A stretch of 64,000 nt of DNA from Cristatella mucedo (GCA_009760855.2 WPIO01000008.1:7736001-7800000); one strand, 5' to 3'; counted from the first letter of the stretch, positions 1-10,959 are shown. Numbers and translations are program-made. The notes: a model not told the origin generated them from the sequence alone.

Positions 1-215
1 AGGCATCGTCTCCAAAGAAATTTAGTTTCTTTCGAGGCACAGATCAGCGACCAATATAAGAGGACCAAGATATCAAGTGGCACGTTAGGAAGGCGGATTA
101 AGACCATAGCAAACAGGTGAGCCGATGCAAGATTATGATGGCATTTGAAAGTGAGTGGTAGGATCTTAAAGTTTATATGACAGCTTGATGGAAGCCAGTG
201 CAGGTTGGTGGAGAA
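1..215 (-). mobile_element. LINE ORF2 C-terminal remnant (L2/CR1-like)
   Basis: Read on the minus strand, this edge of the window opens with Leu-His-Trp-Leu-Pro, followed by a basic, aliphatic stretch. That is the pattern downstream of the reverse transcriptase in L2/CR1-type LINEs, and the same LHWLP block occurs in the better preserved LINE copy at 31.5 kb. It is truncated by the window edge, has no intact ORF and is presumably dead. Family assignment is by motif only. Confidence 0.5.
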
Positions 216-1801
216 TTAACTAGTGCGTGATTATTATGTTCACGGCAGACTAGCATGGCTGCTAAGTTTTGTAATATACTCCAGCTGCTCATTAGAACAG
301 GGCAAGGAGACGTTGTAGCTGAGAGCTGTAGTACTTATTGCACTCTATTCACAATCTGTCTCTAATGGGTTGGAGGCAAAGCTAAGCAATGGCACACCGC
401 CATTGTTACTGGTCCTTGCACAGTGACCAAAAGCTTTGCCTCATGCATCAAGATTGCAAACTTAGCATATTGACTTGACACTTTCTTTCTAGCGGAATCG
501 ACACTTGCTCTCAAACAGACAAGTCCGTTTTTGAAGATCGTGTGGTGTAAGCATGCAAGATTCTCAACTTGAAAAGTCGACATTTGTACTCCGACGTTAA
601 CCAAGTTTAATCAGTGAAATTCCACCACACGATTGAAAGCAATAGATGGTACACCGACTCTCCAGCCATGCTACTCTATCGTGAACGGTGCATCAGCCAT
701 CGAATTCAAATTCTCTCTAACTTGCCATCGACTTCAAGATCATCTCTCACTGGCTAAGGTCTCTTATTTTGTTTTTACATCTACTTCCTGATGTGAAATA
801 CTTAGTTCTCAGGATTAGTTCTCATACTACCAGCTTCTCTCCCGTGGGGTCATTTAGTCAACCTTCAATCAACCGTCAGCATTTAATTAACCTTCATCCT
901 TCGGGTATCTGGCATTTATTTTCTATGCAAACAAAACCTTGAAGCCTCTGCCGACTGACATTATGACATCCCCTGACCTGGTCTCAGTTTACCGCAAAGC
1001 TAGAAACCCAGCAGTTCGTTGCAGCAGTGGCATCGTGGCTATGAATCGCGCATGATTTGCATACACATGCTACACGCTACTATCACTAATCGGTCGTCTT
1101 GCTTCTTTTCCAACCCTATGTGAAGCGCCCGGCAGAGGGTTTGGTAAACCCAAGGTTCTTGACAAATATGCAAGCGGCACTTTCAGATATGCAACTAGGT
1201 GTAGGTTAGCGTTGGCAACCAATATGTTAGTGTATTGAGCTTGTTGGAAGTGGCAATCAAGCCATAGTTGAACTCAGGTTTGATAAACCTCGAGATTTCT
1301 CAACTATATTACGATATTTAAGACAGACTTTGGTCGCACCATATCTGCATTGCACTCCTCAATGCCGTACGCTTAAATGCAAACTGGTAAAACAGGGAAC
1401 ATCTTGCTCAATGGTTTCTCGCACCAAACCCAGTTGCTGGCTGAGTGCCGGTACTTTGTGCCATTTTGTAAACAGCACATTGTTCATAATATCTAGTACG
1501 ACAGCTGAGGACATTAATCTCCCAAATCCAAGTCAAACGCGAGAGCTTACGCACCATAGTAGGGGCCCACCAAAGAGAAGTTTGCTCGTAGCTAATAGCA
1601 GGCAGAAGCAAACCTGTGCACGGCTGCTCATCCGCCCAAGTCACCACATGCAGTTGCCCACGTGCACTTCGGTGTGACCTGATTAGTTAACCCTGATCAA
1701 ATCGTGTTACCTTTTGTGACATTCGGCATTTGAAGGGTGTAACTTTTGTTTTCCAATGAAAGGTTTCTCTCGATTCGACCCAGGTATGTATTTTCCTGCA
1801 G
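216..1801. other. Intergenic or intronic DNA without a recognised gene
   Basis: Moderately AT-rich sequence with only short ORFs that lack codon-like composition. I see no tandem repeat, tRNA-like head or splice-bounded exon here. It may be upstream intron of the coiled-coil gene that follows. Confidence 0.5.
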
Positions 1802-1909
1802 GCCCGAAGAGTTGCCAGGTACCTCGAGACGGTTTTCCCAAGGCAGGCACCGGAGAAGCTCTGGCAAAGATGCACGACGCAACCTCGCCCAATGCATCGA
1901 GGTTGGCGG
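1802..1909 (+). CDS. Possible upstream exon of the coiled-coil gene
   Basis: A 108-bp open segment lies between a TTTCCTGCAG-type acceptor and a strong donor (GCGG|GTGAGT). Read from its first base it gives 36 residues, rich in Arg, Leu and Gln and plausibly helical, in phase 0. It could splice in phase to an exon beginning at 2671. A second frame is also open here, so the reading frame is not settled. This is an inference from splice motifs and phase only. Confidence 0.25.
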
Positions 1910-2670
1910 GTGAGTCTTCTCTCGATTCACTGCAGCATGCACTGGTTTGCGAAAAACTGTTTCTTCTGCTACTCGCTTCCTCTCTGCCTATGCCGTTGCT
2001 GCTGAGTGTCCGGTTCTGTCCACAGACTGTGCCAGACCTCGTGAATGGGGCTACGAAGCCAGATTCTTGAATGAGCTGTCGCGAAAGAAAAGCGATGGCC
2101 AATCGCGGAATCGGCCAATCGCGTCGGTCGGCTGCCAGCAAATTCGAGGCGCTGTCAGCAGCAGCTGCGGCCAGACGTCGGCCAGAGATCGGCTCTCTTT
2201 TGCTGCTCCTCTGACCACTTTGGCCCGAACAGGTAGCTCGTTCGCTGCCCCGGCAGCGTGACGGTGTTGCATCTGCTAGGTAGCTGGTGGCCGTAGCTGG
2301 TAGCTGAGTAGCTGGTGCTTGAGAAAGCCTAGCTTTTCGGCAATGCCGACCTGATCAGGCTAAACGATCAAGCTGACTAGTGATGTGAGTGGGCAGAGAC
2401 CATTCGTCCATTCGAATTGTAGTTTTAAGAAGGAAGTCGAAAACGCGAATGACAGTTGCCATCCCCATTGTCGGAGAGCCCTGCAAATCAAGGAAACCTG
2501 AGCCGAGGTTGTTCGAGCCTTCTAGGTCAGTGAGTTGCTCACGGCCGGCAGGCCTGACTGAGGAGGTGCAAGTGCAGGACTGCAGCTTCAGCCATCCTCA
2601 GTGCAGCTACCGTCAATATTTTTGGTCAGTAAAGGGCTGCTGCATTTACTTTTTTGACAGCCTCTACCAG

Positions 2671-3070
2671 GAGACAGTGCCGCGGTCATGCTCACAACAT
2701 TCGCGAGGTAGCTCAGCTACAAAACTCGCTGCCAGCTATGATGGGTCAGCCAAGATCGCTCGAGTTGAGAGCAAGTCGAGAGGTTTTGGCACTGCCAACA
2801 GCAGACCTGCCTACAGCAGGCATGCCATCCTTTTTGCCGAGTCCAGGCCAACGAACGGCATCATTGTTGATGGCAGGTCTTCAGCAGTGCATCTACGAAC
2901 GTCAGCTGAGAATGCTAAGACTGCGGACGTCACATCTCCGAGAATGCGGCTAGCCGAAAGATACCGAAAAGCCGAGGAGGACACGTTTAAAAAACTCGAA
3001 CGAATGGCTAGTAAGCAACCGGCGCCCAATGCAACCTATATTAAGTATCAGACGTCACCATCGTTGACAG
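2671..3070 (+). CDS. Exon of an unidentified coiled-coil protein gene
   Basis: The frame is open well beyond chance and its composition looks coding. The end of the segment is a charged helix (RLAERYRKAEEDTFKKLERM). A polypyrimidine-AG acceptor at 2670 fits phase 0. Two donors are possible: after 3010 (GCTA|GTAAGC) or after 3070 (ACAG|GTTTCG). Both leave phase 1, which is what the next exon at 4174 requires. The later donor adds about 20 residues rich in Pro, Thr and Ser. A competing frame across 2654-2953 is also open but ends in a stop. I do not recognise the family. The exon limits are inferred. Confidence 0.4.
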
Positions 3071-3370
3071 GTTTCGCCGTTGCATGTTCAGCTGCTCTAG
3101 GCCGTCTTTTTTCTAGGGTTTTGTTTTATTCGCTTGAGGCTGACCAATGAATCGCAAAACAAATCAACTCCATGCACCAAGTGTGCTTGATTTGAGCCGC
3201 GTGCATGTACGGGTCCCTTAAAGAGCACAGCATCCATTTGTCCTATTAATTTTAACTGGAAAACTTTCGTTCATTTTAATATTCTGTTGCCATTATCTTT
3301 AGCCATGGCATGGGTTATTATTTATCAGTGATAGTTATATCTACATGCTACAGAGGCTAGAGGCACGTGT

Positions 3371-3548
3371 TCTTATATAGCGACAGAAGAGCCTTTACGG
3401 CTATCACCACCACTTGCAGTAGCGATAAAGAACCACCCACCGCAGGAATCAAACCCACGACCTCGGGACCGAGGTCGTGAAAGCAACCGCCTTACCTAGT
3501 GTGCTATCACGGCTAACCGCCTTACCTAGTGTGCCATCACGGCTAACC
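3371..3548 (-). mobile_element. SINE family A (tRNA-derived), head duplicated
   Basis: Read on the minus strand the element begins with a tRNA-like head (AGCCGTGATGGCACACTAGG, matching an A box) and then carries the hairpin CACGACCTCGG/CCGAGGTCGTG. A degenerate B box follows, and then a body ending in GCTATATAA. Unlike the other copies, its first 30 bp are present twice in tandem (3485-3514 and 3515-3544, one mismatch). It belongs to the same family as the copies near 6.6, 7.2, 11.8, 32.4 and 48.3 kb. Confidence 0.8.
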
Positions 3549-4173
3549 TTATGGCGGTCGTTATTGGAGCCTGCCTCAAAAAATTAGCCACCGCCTGAGG
3601 TAGCTGTCAGTCATTCTCCTGAGAATGGCAAACAAAACTCTCGCAAGCTGATTGCAGAATATCGTGGCGATACTGGGACAAATTGAGTATTTTTAGGTGA
3701 ACATTGAGATATAAAGGTAGAAATTTAGATTATGAAATAGATTTGATTGGAATGCTGGTTTCTGAGAGATGACTTGCTTAGTATTTTGACCGTCCTGAAA
3801 TAAGCAATCAATCGTGTGGACACGGCACTGTCTTGAAATTGTAAGTTGCCCTTGCTGCATGTTCTTTGTTTGATCAGACCTTTCGCCTTACTTCAAGTTC
3901 AGTTGCATTACTATTGGATCTGCCGATGGTGTAGATGCTATGGATGTCATTTAATGGTAGCTTTGGTTCGCGAAAGTGATGTCTGCATGCTCGCCGAGTA
4001 TAAGCTTCGGTAGTTTTCTTATTGTCTTCATTTAGAGTGATGCCAATAGACTTGGAAACTCGAGAGACATTTGAAGCCCCAACTTGCCAATAAGGTCTCA
4101 AAATCTTATCGTGTCGACAGCCATTCAACGATAATCTCTCTCAACTAATCCTTTAATATTGGAATGTTTCCAG

Positions 4174-4454
4174 GGCTCTCCGCTCACGGCCAAAGATCCT
4201 CCGACGTCGCCACTGTCACTCTTAACAATCAGTTGGTTTGGACAACCAGGTTGACGCCAATCTGTCCAGATGTGGACAGCCATGTGAAACCACCATTCTC
4301 GAAACTTTGCCTCTGGGCACTGCAGAATCGACTTCGACTAAAGCAAGACGAGCAGCTGCGGCTGACAAAGCAAGTCGCCGATGCCGAGCTTCGAATGCAG
4401 AGGCTGGAACTCGAGTGCCGCCTTTCGGCGACTGCTCTACGAGAGCAGCTCACG
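4174..4454 (+). CDS. Coiled-coil exon of the same unidentified gene
   Basis: This exon is bounded by TTTCCAG|GG and CACG|GTGAGT and runs from phase 1 to phase 0. Its second half is a textbook heptad-rich helix dense in Leu, Arg, Gln and Glu (for example KQVADAELRMQRLELECRL), predicted to form a coiled coil for dimerisation or scaffolding. A second strong acceptor lies inside it (CACTGCAG|AAT at 4325), so a shorter alternative exon is possible. No catalytic motif is visible. The phase matches both flanking exons, which supports one continuous gene. Confidence 0.5.
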
Positions 4455-4700
4455 GTGAGTGCGGCCAAGGCGTCACCGAGCGGTGAGTTGCTGACCAGCA
4501 TAACAGCCAGTCTAACTGCCAGCACTGGACAAGTTCGCATTTCAGCGTTTCGGGTGCGGGCTCAGGACACCCCCTCGTAGTCTACATATTAGCCCGTTGC
4601 GAATGTTGGCTTGCTTGAGCTCATGCATGCACAACAAATATCAGTGCTTACTGGCGTGACTTAAGCCACATAACGAGATCAGATGGGCTGGTCACTGCAG

Positions 4701-5666
4701 ATCGTCGATTCTAAAATCTGTCGGCTGAGCCTGCAACTGGACGAGCTGCTGCTTGGCGAGACGAGACTGAAGCTTCAGCAACAGCCATCACTGATGGAGC
4801 AGCCACCAGTACAACGACGGCAAGTGACGGTGGGGCCGCAGCCCTGGCATGCGGAGCCGCCTTCGAAGCTTTTGCAGCCACTACTGCAGCAGCAGCAGCA
4901 CGGGTCGTGGCAGCAGCCATCGTGGAAGCAGCTACTGACACAAGCTAGTTTGAATAGCTTGATAAGAAGTAATAACGACAGTGGCATGCAATTGGAAACG
5001 CTTGATCGGCTAGGGGATGCTCACCTTGAGACAGTGAACTGCGATAGAGGCGATAGCAGCTTGCATCGGCCGAAGCCAGCTTTCCTGGAGATCGTCGGTG
5101 ACGGCTCGGCCACGAGGGGCAGCCTGCTTCTGCATCAGCTGCCTAATCGTTGGCCGGCTCGCTCTGAGGCCGGCGGTGGTGTCCGAAGCATCAGCGCTAG
5201 CCGGCAGCGCCGGGGCCTGCTTTGTGCTTCAAGCTCATTTTTTGGCACCTCCTCGTTTGCCCCGTTGACGGCACGCGAAGCCACGCACCCGAACGTCCTG
5301 CTGCTGTCACCAATTGCTGAAACGTCATGCGCTGCCTCTGGCGGCTGCCAGCAGGGCGAGCTAGCGTGGGAGTCTGCTCGTCAGACGTCGACCACTTCCG
5401 TCCGTGCAGACGTCCGGTCGCCTGCCGAAATAGCAGCAAAGCCCCCCCCCCCCCCCCGCTTGAACTGCTCGACCTGTCAACGTTTGCTCGGACCAAAGCA
5501 GTCGACTTCCCCGTCGTATCTGCATGCCGTCAATCGATTGCCTTCGTCAGGCCACTTTGCACTTTTGCTAATGAGGTCGTTCACAGAGCGAAAAGACGTT
5601 CGAGCTTCCAGAAGCTCAGGCCACCGCTGCAGCGTGCAAGGGCAACTACGTGCGCTGTTGCATTAG
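4701..5666 (+). CDS. Terminal exon, Gln/Ser-rich tail of the coiled-coil protein
   Basis: A frame of about 320 codons runs to a TAG stop at 5664-5666. It starts at CACTGCAG|ATC in phase 0; an acceptor at 4682 is also in phase 0. The first 30 residues continue the coiled coil of the previous exon, reading on in the same Leu/Arg/Glu pattern. The rest is low-complexity: Gln clusters near 4780-4940, Ser-rich segments and a Pro run made by a poly(C) tract at 5443-5458. A canonical AATAAA lies about 110 bp beyond the stop. No homologue comes to mind, and the protein's role (scaffold, centrosomal or cytoskeletal) is open. Confidence 0.5.
   Translation: MVDSKICRLSLQLDELLLGETRLKLQQQPSLMEQPPVQRRQVTVGPQPWHAEPPSKLLQPLLQQQQHGSWQQPSWKQLLTQASLNSLIRSNNDSGMQLETLDRLGDAHLETVNCDRGDSSLHRPKPAFLEIVGDGSATRGSLLLHQLPNRWPARSEAGGGVRSISASRQRRGLLCASSSFFGTSSFAPLTAREATHPNVLLLSPIAETSCAASGGCQQGELAWESARQTSTTSVRADVRSPAEIAAKPPPPPRLNCSTCQRLLGPKQSTSPSYLHAVNRLPSSGHFALLLMRSFTERKDVRASRSSGHRCSVQGQLRALLH
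5443..5458 (+). repeat. Poly(C) run inside a coding exon
   Basis: An uninterrupted run of about 16 C encodes a short proline stretch in the terminal exon of the coiled-coil gene. Such a run is prone to length error or polymorphism, and a change not divisible by three would shift the frame of the last 70 residues. Confidence 0.8.
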
Positions 5667-5774
5667 CGACCGACTGGTATTGAACGACTTATCGCCATTC
5701 GTTTGCTTTGTATGCACTTTTTATTAAAAGTTTAATTATTACTTTTGCTGATTGTTTTTTAAGCAAATGGTTTA

Positions 5775-5780
5775 AATAAA
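5775..5780 (+). terminator. Poly(A) signal AATAAA
   Basis: A canonical AATAAA sits 108 bp after the stop codon of the coiled-coil gene and just upstream of a TG-rich tract. TG/GU-rich sequence downstream of AATAAA is typical of a cleavage and polyadenylation site. Confidence 0.55.
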
Positions 5781-5806
5781 GACAGGACTTATGCTTTGTA
5801 CACGTA

Positions 5807-5809
<3 letters not shown>

Positions 5810-5885
<76 letters not shown>
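5810..5885 (+). repeat. (TG)n microsatellite
   Basis: About 37 near-perfect TG units lie immediately downstream of the predicted poly(A) signal, so they may also act as the GU-rich downstream element. Confidence 0.97.
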
Positions 5886-5886
<1 letters not shown>

Positions 5887-6580
5887 TTGGACTTGGGCCT
5901 TGATTATCCTGCCCAGCCAGATGTGCTGCTCCTATACTCTTGGCGACGCTAGTAATTTTAGCTGTGCTAGATTCTAATGCTTCAAAGACTAGAAAGAAGT
6001 TTATCACAGCCATAACACTATTGACATTACAATAGCCGGACCTCCAGCATAATACTAGACAGCCTTCTAGCTTTGGGGTGATGTAATGTAATGTACTTTA
6101 AATGGTGATGCACTTCAAAGTGGGCATACGGGTCTATGCTTATTCCCAGCTTCAAATCCCGGTTGACTAGCTCTATTGGTCCTTATTAGAAATCACCCCA
6201 CTGCTGTCAATATTGAATCTCATTGGTAAAATCCATCGTCTGCGTCAAGATTCCGTAGCAAGTTTGTTCATTGCCTATGGCAGCGATGAAGTGCTACAAG
6301 CAATGAAGAATCCAACCAGTATTTGCATCTAGCATTAACGGTACCTGAAAATCCTAATTCTCCATAAAAGGCTGCCAACAAGAGATTGTTAACAGAAATC
6401 CTGAGCAGTGCGAATGCTGCTTGCAACGACTTTGACATTAAAAGGTGCCTTCAGGTTCAAGGTTCAGGGCAGTATTTTACGATATTGTCAGTGCTTGCTT
6501 TCGGCTTGTCTGGCCTTTTGACGTTCATGCTGCTTTGCCAGTGTCCGGTTGCTTTAAATTTGCTTATTACGCAGTAGTTA
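5886..6580. other. Gene-free stretch
   Basis: AT-rich DNA with a short TGTAATGTAATGTA tract near 6080 that resembles a retroposon tail. Nothing else identifiable is seen and the ORFs are short. Confidence 0.5.
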
Positions 6581-6729
6581 AGCCGTGATGGCACACTGGG
6601 TAAGGTAGTTGCTTTTCACGACCTCGGTCCCGAAGTCGTGGGTTCGAATCCTGCGGTTAGTGATCCTTTATCGCCACTGCAAGCGGTGGTGATAGCCGTA
6701 AAGGCTCTCCTGTCGCTATATAATGAGGC
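6581..6729 (+). mobile_element. SINE family A (tRNA-derived)
   Basis: The head AGCCGTGATGGCACACTGGG gives an A box and GGGTTCGAATCC a perfect B box, so an internal RNA polymerase III promoter is present. Between them lies a long hairpin with arms CACGACCTCGG/CCGAAGTCGTG. The body ends in TGTCGCTATATAATGAGGCT. This is the cleanest copy in the window. Confidence 0.85.
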
Positions 6730-7135
6730 TTTTAAATCAACTAGTGTTCATTTATTTAGTTTTTTGTCGCTGTGTATCGTGCATTGTTGAAACAAAGAGA
6801 AAGGGAGAAACTTGGCATTGCCAATATTTCGCGGTCAAATTATTTGCTCTTATATGTTTTGCCTATTGTCACTATTGGTAGGTGTACATGCCACCTGTGT
6901 ACCTCGACTTTCAGATACACTGGTGAAATATATTTGCCGCAAAATAAATGGCAGACCAGCGCTAAAGTTATGCATGCAATGACTCTGTTATTTCGTTCTT
7001 TCATGCGACGAACAAATGACTTAACTTGTGGCGTTTTTACGTTGTAACGCTTCTGGGAATCCTTGAAACTTCTTATGCAATGACTTCAAGCAGCTACACA
7101 GTGCATTACTATCAATAATATTAGCTGATTTAACT
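6730..7135. other. Gene-free AT-rich stretch
   Basis: About 400 bp of AT-rich DNA without coding signal or recognisable repeat. Confidence 0.5.
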
Positions 7136-7290
7136 GACTCATTTGTATAGCGGTAGAGGAGCCTGATGGCTATCACCACCGCTTGCAGCTGGCAGTATAT
7201 GATCGCTCGCTGCAAGAATCGAACCCACGACCTCAGTCGTGAAGAGCAAGCATCTCACGTCCTGGGCTATCGAGAGCTATTTGCGAGCCA
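7136..7290 (-). mobile_element. SINE family A (variant with short hairpin)
   Basis: Same body and tail as the other family A copies (CAAATGAG, CTATCACCACCGCTTGCAG) and a good B box (GGTTCGATTC on the minus strand). The hairpin is reduced to CACGAC/GTCGTG, so this is a subfamily distinct from the copies at 6.6 and 48.3 kb. Confidence 0.75.
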
Positions 7291-8130
7291 CTGCTTCGGA
7301 TGAGAGGCTTAGAAGTCGCCGTTTTCTTAAATTCGCAATTAAAGTAAAATCAACACTCGAAGTCTAACTGATGACCTTTTTGAGGCAGCAATCGAGAATG
7401 CTTGCCGGCGCTACCTGCTTCCCGGCTGCTTTGGATGTGCTCCCTTCTACCCCGCTGCATAGGATGTGCCCCTGCCTCTGGGCTGCTTAATAATTGTGCT
7501 CTCTCCTGTCGGGCTGCTTAGGATGCCGGTGGCACAATTTACGCAGCCTTCGCTGCAAGACATGCTGCAAATTTCTGCCCCTTGAGTTCGCTTCATGTCG
7601 TCGGAATTCAACCACTCTACCACATAAGTCACTTATCTCAAGTAAGAACAGCCATCGTCAACCCGTTTCAAGCAATTCTTTGCAAAAATAGCGGGTTTCG
7701 GTGATGCAAGCGCATTGTGCAACTTCTAAAACCGGTCTCCGTTGTTGAGTGTTCCCGCACTTTCAAATATACTTCGCTGCACTTATGATTCCTCACCTAA
7801 AACGGTCCGATTATCTTCCCATATTATTATTAGCGTATTAATATTAGTATTTATTAGCGTATTAATAGCAAGCCGCAGCAAAATCTGGAGCGTAATCTTG
7901 GCTCATTCTTCAAGTCTAAGTGAAGTAACCTATCTATGCACGTTGCAGAAAGATGCAGCCGCCGCGATATTGAGCAGCAGTCGTATGTCTCCATTCCACC
8001 GCGTATGTCAGCCGAGATGTAAGACTGGCTGCTCCTGGTGTACAAAGTTATTTCTTTGCCACTTAACGGCCATCTCAGCCTGGTTGCCCTTCCCTAAAAG
8101 TCTGGTAGCCACCAAGGAGGTCGGCCCCTA
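7291..8130. other. Gene-free stretch
   Basis: No exon with convincing splice sites and no known repeat. A loose tandem pattern near 7420-7530 repeats a GCTGCTTAGGATGTGC-like phrase three to four times at about 35-40 bp spacing. Confidence 0.4.
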
Positions 8131-8183
8131 CCTGAGAATGAAGTACAAGGTGCAGAACATGCACCTTGTGCTTCATTCTCAGG
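8131..8183. repeat. 23-bp inverted repeat (hairpin) with 7-nt loop
   Basis: The arms at 8131-8153 and 8161-8183 are reverse complements with a single mismatch, separated by AGAACAT. A transcript of either strand would fold into a stable stem. There is no adjacent target duplication that would mark it as a MITE. Confidence 0.9.
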
Positions 8184-8439
8184 AGCATGCAGCAAGATAC
8201 TTTAGACGAGCATACGAAGGGGTCTCGTTCTAGGTGGTTGCCTTGCTGATGTGCATTCTACAAGTACTGCTAATACGCAGTACCTAATAATAATCTCAAG
8301 AAACGCCACTAAACAATTTCAATTTTGCTTTAACGAAATCTGATTGGCTAGATGGTTCGAACGATGCATACGCCAAACCTTTGCTAAGATATAGAGAAAA
8401 AGGGGGAAATACCACTGAGGACAAAAATGATAATATTGA

Positions 8440-8690
8440 GATAATAAAAATAATAATGCATTTGATAAAGCACCCTCAGAGAACTAAATCCCTTTCTAGG
8501 CAATTTACATTTGCTGCAAAGGAAGCACATCGCATGGTTAGTGGTAGTGTGCTCAATGACAACAAGCATAACATGGTAAGGGGTGACATGCACAGGATGC
8601 CAGAGCAGACGAAAACAAGTGACAAGTTAGATACAAGAACTATTTTGCTGCAGAGTATTTGGATTTTCTGCCTATTCTTTCTACTGACAG
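8440..8690 (-). mobile_element. LINE 3' end fragment (L2/CR1-like)
   Basis: The left end carries an ATAATAATAATGCA tail followed by TTGATAAAGCACCCTCAGAG. This is the reverse complement of the LINE 3' UTR seen at 31.9-32.06 kb (AAAGCGCCTAGAAAGAGATTG, then GGCTTTATCAAGTATTATT). Only 3' UTR is present, typical of strong 5' truncation. Confidence 0.75.
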
Positions 8691-10789
8691 TTAAACCTTA
8701 TGCCCATGAGCAGTATGCCTTGGATCTTGGTGTATTGTGTACTATGCAAACAGATATTCGGCTTACATGTAAACACGAAGGAGAGGATGATGTTCTCGCG
8801 TATAAGAGCAAATATTCACTTGCTGCGTGCAGTTTGGATTTGATGCGGATAAACATTTATACATCCGGTGCAAGCCAGTGGCCATAATTCCGAGCACGCA
8901 TCGAGAAAGAGATAAGTGGCTTCTTTCTACAGTAATAGAAATAAGGCTGCAGAATCAGCATGCTTTCTCAGTCTCCCCCTTCTCTGTTTGTCTGTCTGTC
9001 TCTGTCTCTCTCTCTCTCTCTCTCTACCTCTATCTTTCATCGGAAACTTGAGGTAGCAGCTGCACAAGCCATCAACAACAATAGTGGAGCTTTTTCTTTG
9101 TCCATAGTGTACTTATGCATAGTGACAGTTGGCGTGTTGCCACAAATGATAGATATGCTTCCTTTTCCAGCATATGCAAATAGGTTTGATGTAGATATAG
9201 TCCCTTTTATGGTGCTGTGCAAATATCTTATCATAATGATTTGCCACATTCAGCACTGCCAAAAGCAAGATTAGGTAGCAGCAGCAGAATCCTTAGCATC
9301 AATACAACTAAGATGATAACATAGGTACCCATTCTTACTTTTTTGTAAATCCTTTGTACACTGAGTGTGTCCTACAACATAAGCCCATTAAAATGTTTAT
9401 CTTGCGAGCACTCTACTACGGGCTGCTGCTTTATGGTCAGTAGGCGAAAATGTCTTAGCTCTTCACTAGTTTGTGTTGAATTTATCCTAGGATTTTTCTA
9501 TTTCTAGTGCTTCCCGCCTAAGAGACGTTACACCAAAGCACACACAACTATTTGTTTCATGATTTATTGAATATCAAGATTCTCTGACGGTGTGTCCGAT
9601 TGATCAGGTCGACAAAGCATTAATCTTGCCACTGCTAAACCGAAAGCTTGTTATGAAAGTCGGACGACGAGGCCTTTCTGATATTAGATGAAGGCCGTAG
9701 ACCTGCTTTTGAACATTTAACCTGTGCTTGTTATGCACAGACTTCTCTGCGCATTGAAAAATCGAAGCATATCAAATGCAAGTGCACACGAGATACCACG
9801 ATCTAGCGTCATGCAGGTACACGTGTGGCTGCATTAGCATCTCGTGATTCATGTGCTAATTTGTCACCATCTACAGTATCCCTCCTATGTTGGAATTTCG
9901 CAAGTCTTCTAATCATTTTTAAATGTCTGGCTATTGAAGAACAGGGCATTAGCCGAACTTCAAAGTGATTTTAAACGTTTCTTTGGAGATAACTCAAAGA
10001 TGCTGGATGAAATAATCTGCTTCGCATCCTCGAAAAAGGCACCATACGCAACGGCTGAAAACACGTTATTAGATTACCAGCAAAAGCGACTGCGACTTTT
10101 TGAACTAATTCTAACTTATCCTCAGCTTACAACTTTCACAACGCCGACTACCAGAGGTCACTATAAAAACAGCTATTGTTAATCACCTGAATAACCTCTA
10201 AAAATAGTTGGCTTCAAGGCTCAATGGCGAGAGATCGAGAACAGAAAACATGTTCACTGGCCATGCGATTTCCAACGACTTCGGCATCGAAAGCCACCTT
10301 TTCGAGGCAGGAGTGTAAAATTATGTTGGTACTAGTTTCCGGCTTGTAAGGCCTTGATTTGCTTTACCTGCATCCTTTTGCCTTTTTTGTATAGATCGGG
10401 TTTTTACTTTCCAGTCGCTTTTTCGCTGCGTGTTGTTCGCTGTTACTCACTTCTTGACAAGATAAAGATGAGGCCCCTTGTTGGCACGCTATTTTGGGGA
10501 TATTTTTTGTCGGAGCTGCTTAGCAATACCGTAGTCATATGAAGTCTGTGCGAAGTGTATTTAAGCTTGCCAGCTATACCACTAAGCATAGATTCGTCAC
10601 CATCTGGAGCGAATCCTGTTAGTGCTCTTTTGTCGTCGGTGATTAGAGTAGACCATTACGACCCGCATGACTTCTACTTATCTGTATCAGGCAACTGGCA
10701 GGATGAAGTCCAGCATTTACTGCCTCGCCAAACGCTGCCGTAAGGTAGATTCGCTGTTCGGCAATACCAAGTTTTTGCTTTAGATCAGC
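8691..10789. other. Mostly gene-free region with a (TC)n tract
   Basis: Contains (TC)n at about 9000-9027. An AT-rich open segment at 9934-10182 (82 codons, Lys/Leu/Phe-rich with an amphipathic look) might be an old exon, but it lacks clear splice signals. Nothing else is recognisable. Confidence 0.4.
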
Positions 10790-10905
10790 TATTGCTTCCC
10801 TTACTAGCTCGCCTCGACCAAGGTCTGGCCGAGGCCATGGGCTCGAGCCCTGAGGCATATGTAAAGCGCTTGAATAGAGACTAAGTTCTCTTAGGGCGTT
10901 ATACC
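10790..10905 (+). mobile_element. SINE family B (tRNA-derived head, LINE-like tail)
   Basis: A tRNA-like head (CTCGCCTCGACCAAGGTCTG) is followed by the B box GGGCTCGAGCCC and then the tail GTAAAGCGCTTGAATAGAGA, ending TTCTCTTAGGGCGTTATACC. The tail closely resembles the 3' end of the LINE fragments in this window, suggesting it is mobilised by that LINE. Confidence 0.8.
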
Positions 10906-10909
10906 AATG

Positions 10910-10952
<43 letters not shown>
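10910..10952. repeat. (TA)n microsatellite
   Basis: About 20 TA units directly after the SINE B tail. It may have grown from the SINE's terminal TATA repeat. Confidence 0.95.

Positions 10953-10959
<7 letters not shown>

Noticed and set aside
6581-6729. Functional tRNA gene
   Set aside because: A and B boxes are present but no cloverleaf closes, the anticodon arm is replaced by a long hairpin and the unit recurs with a SINE body.
8131-8183. Annotated microRNA gene
   Set aside because: A 53-nt near-perfect stem is shorter than usual animal pre-miRNAs and there is no expression evidence; kept only as a hairpin.
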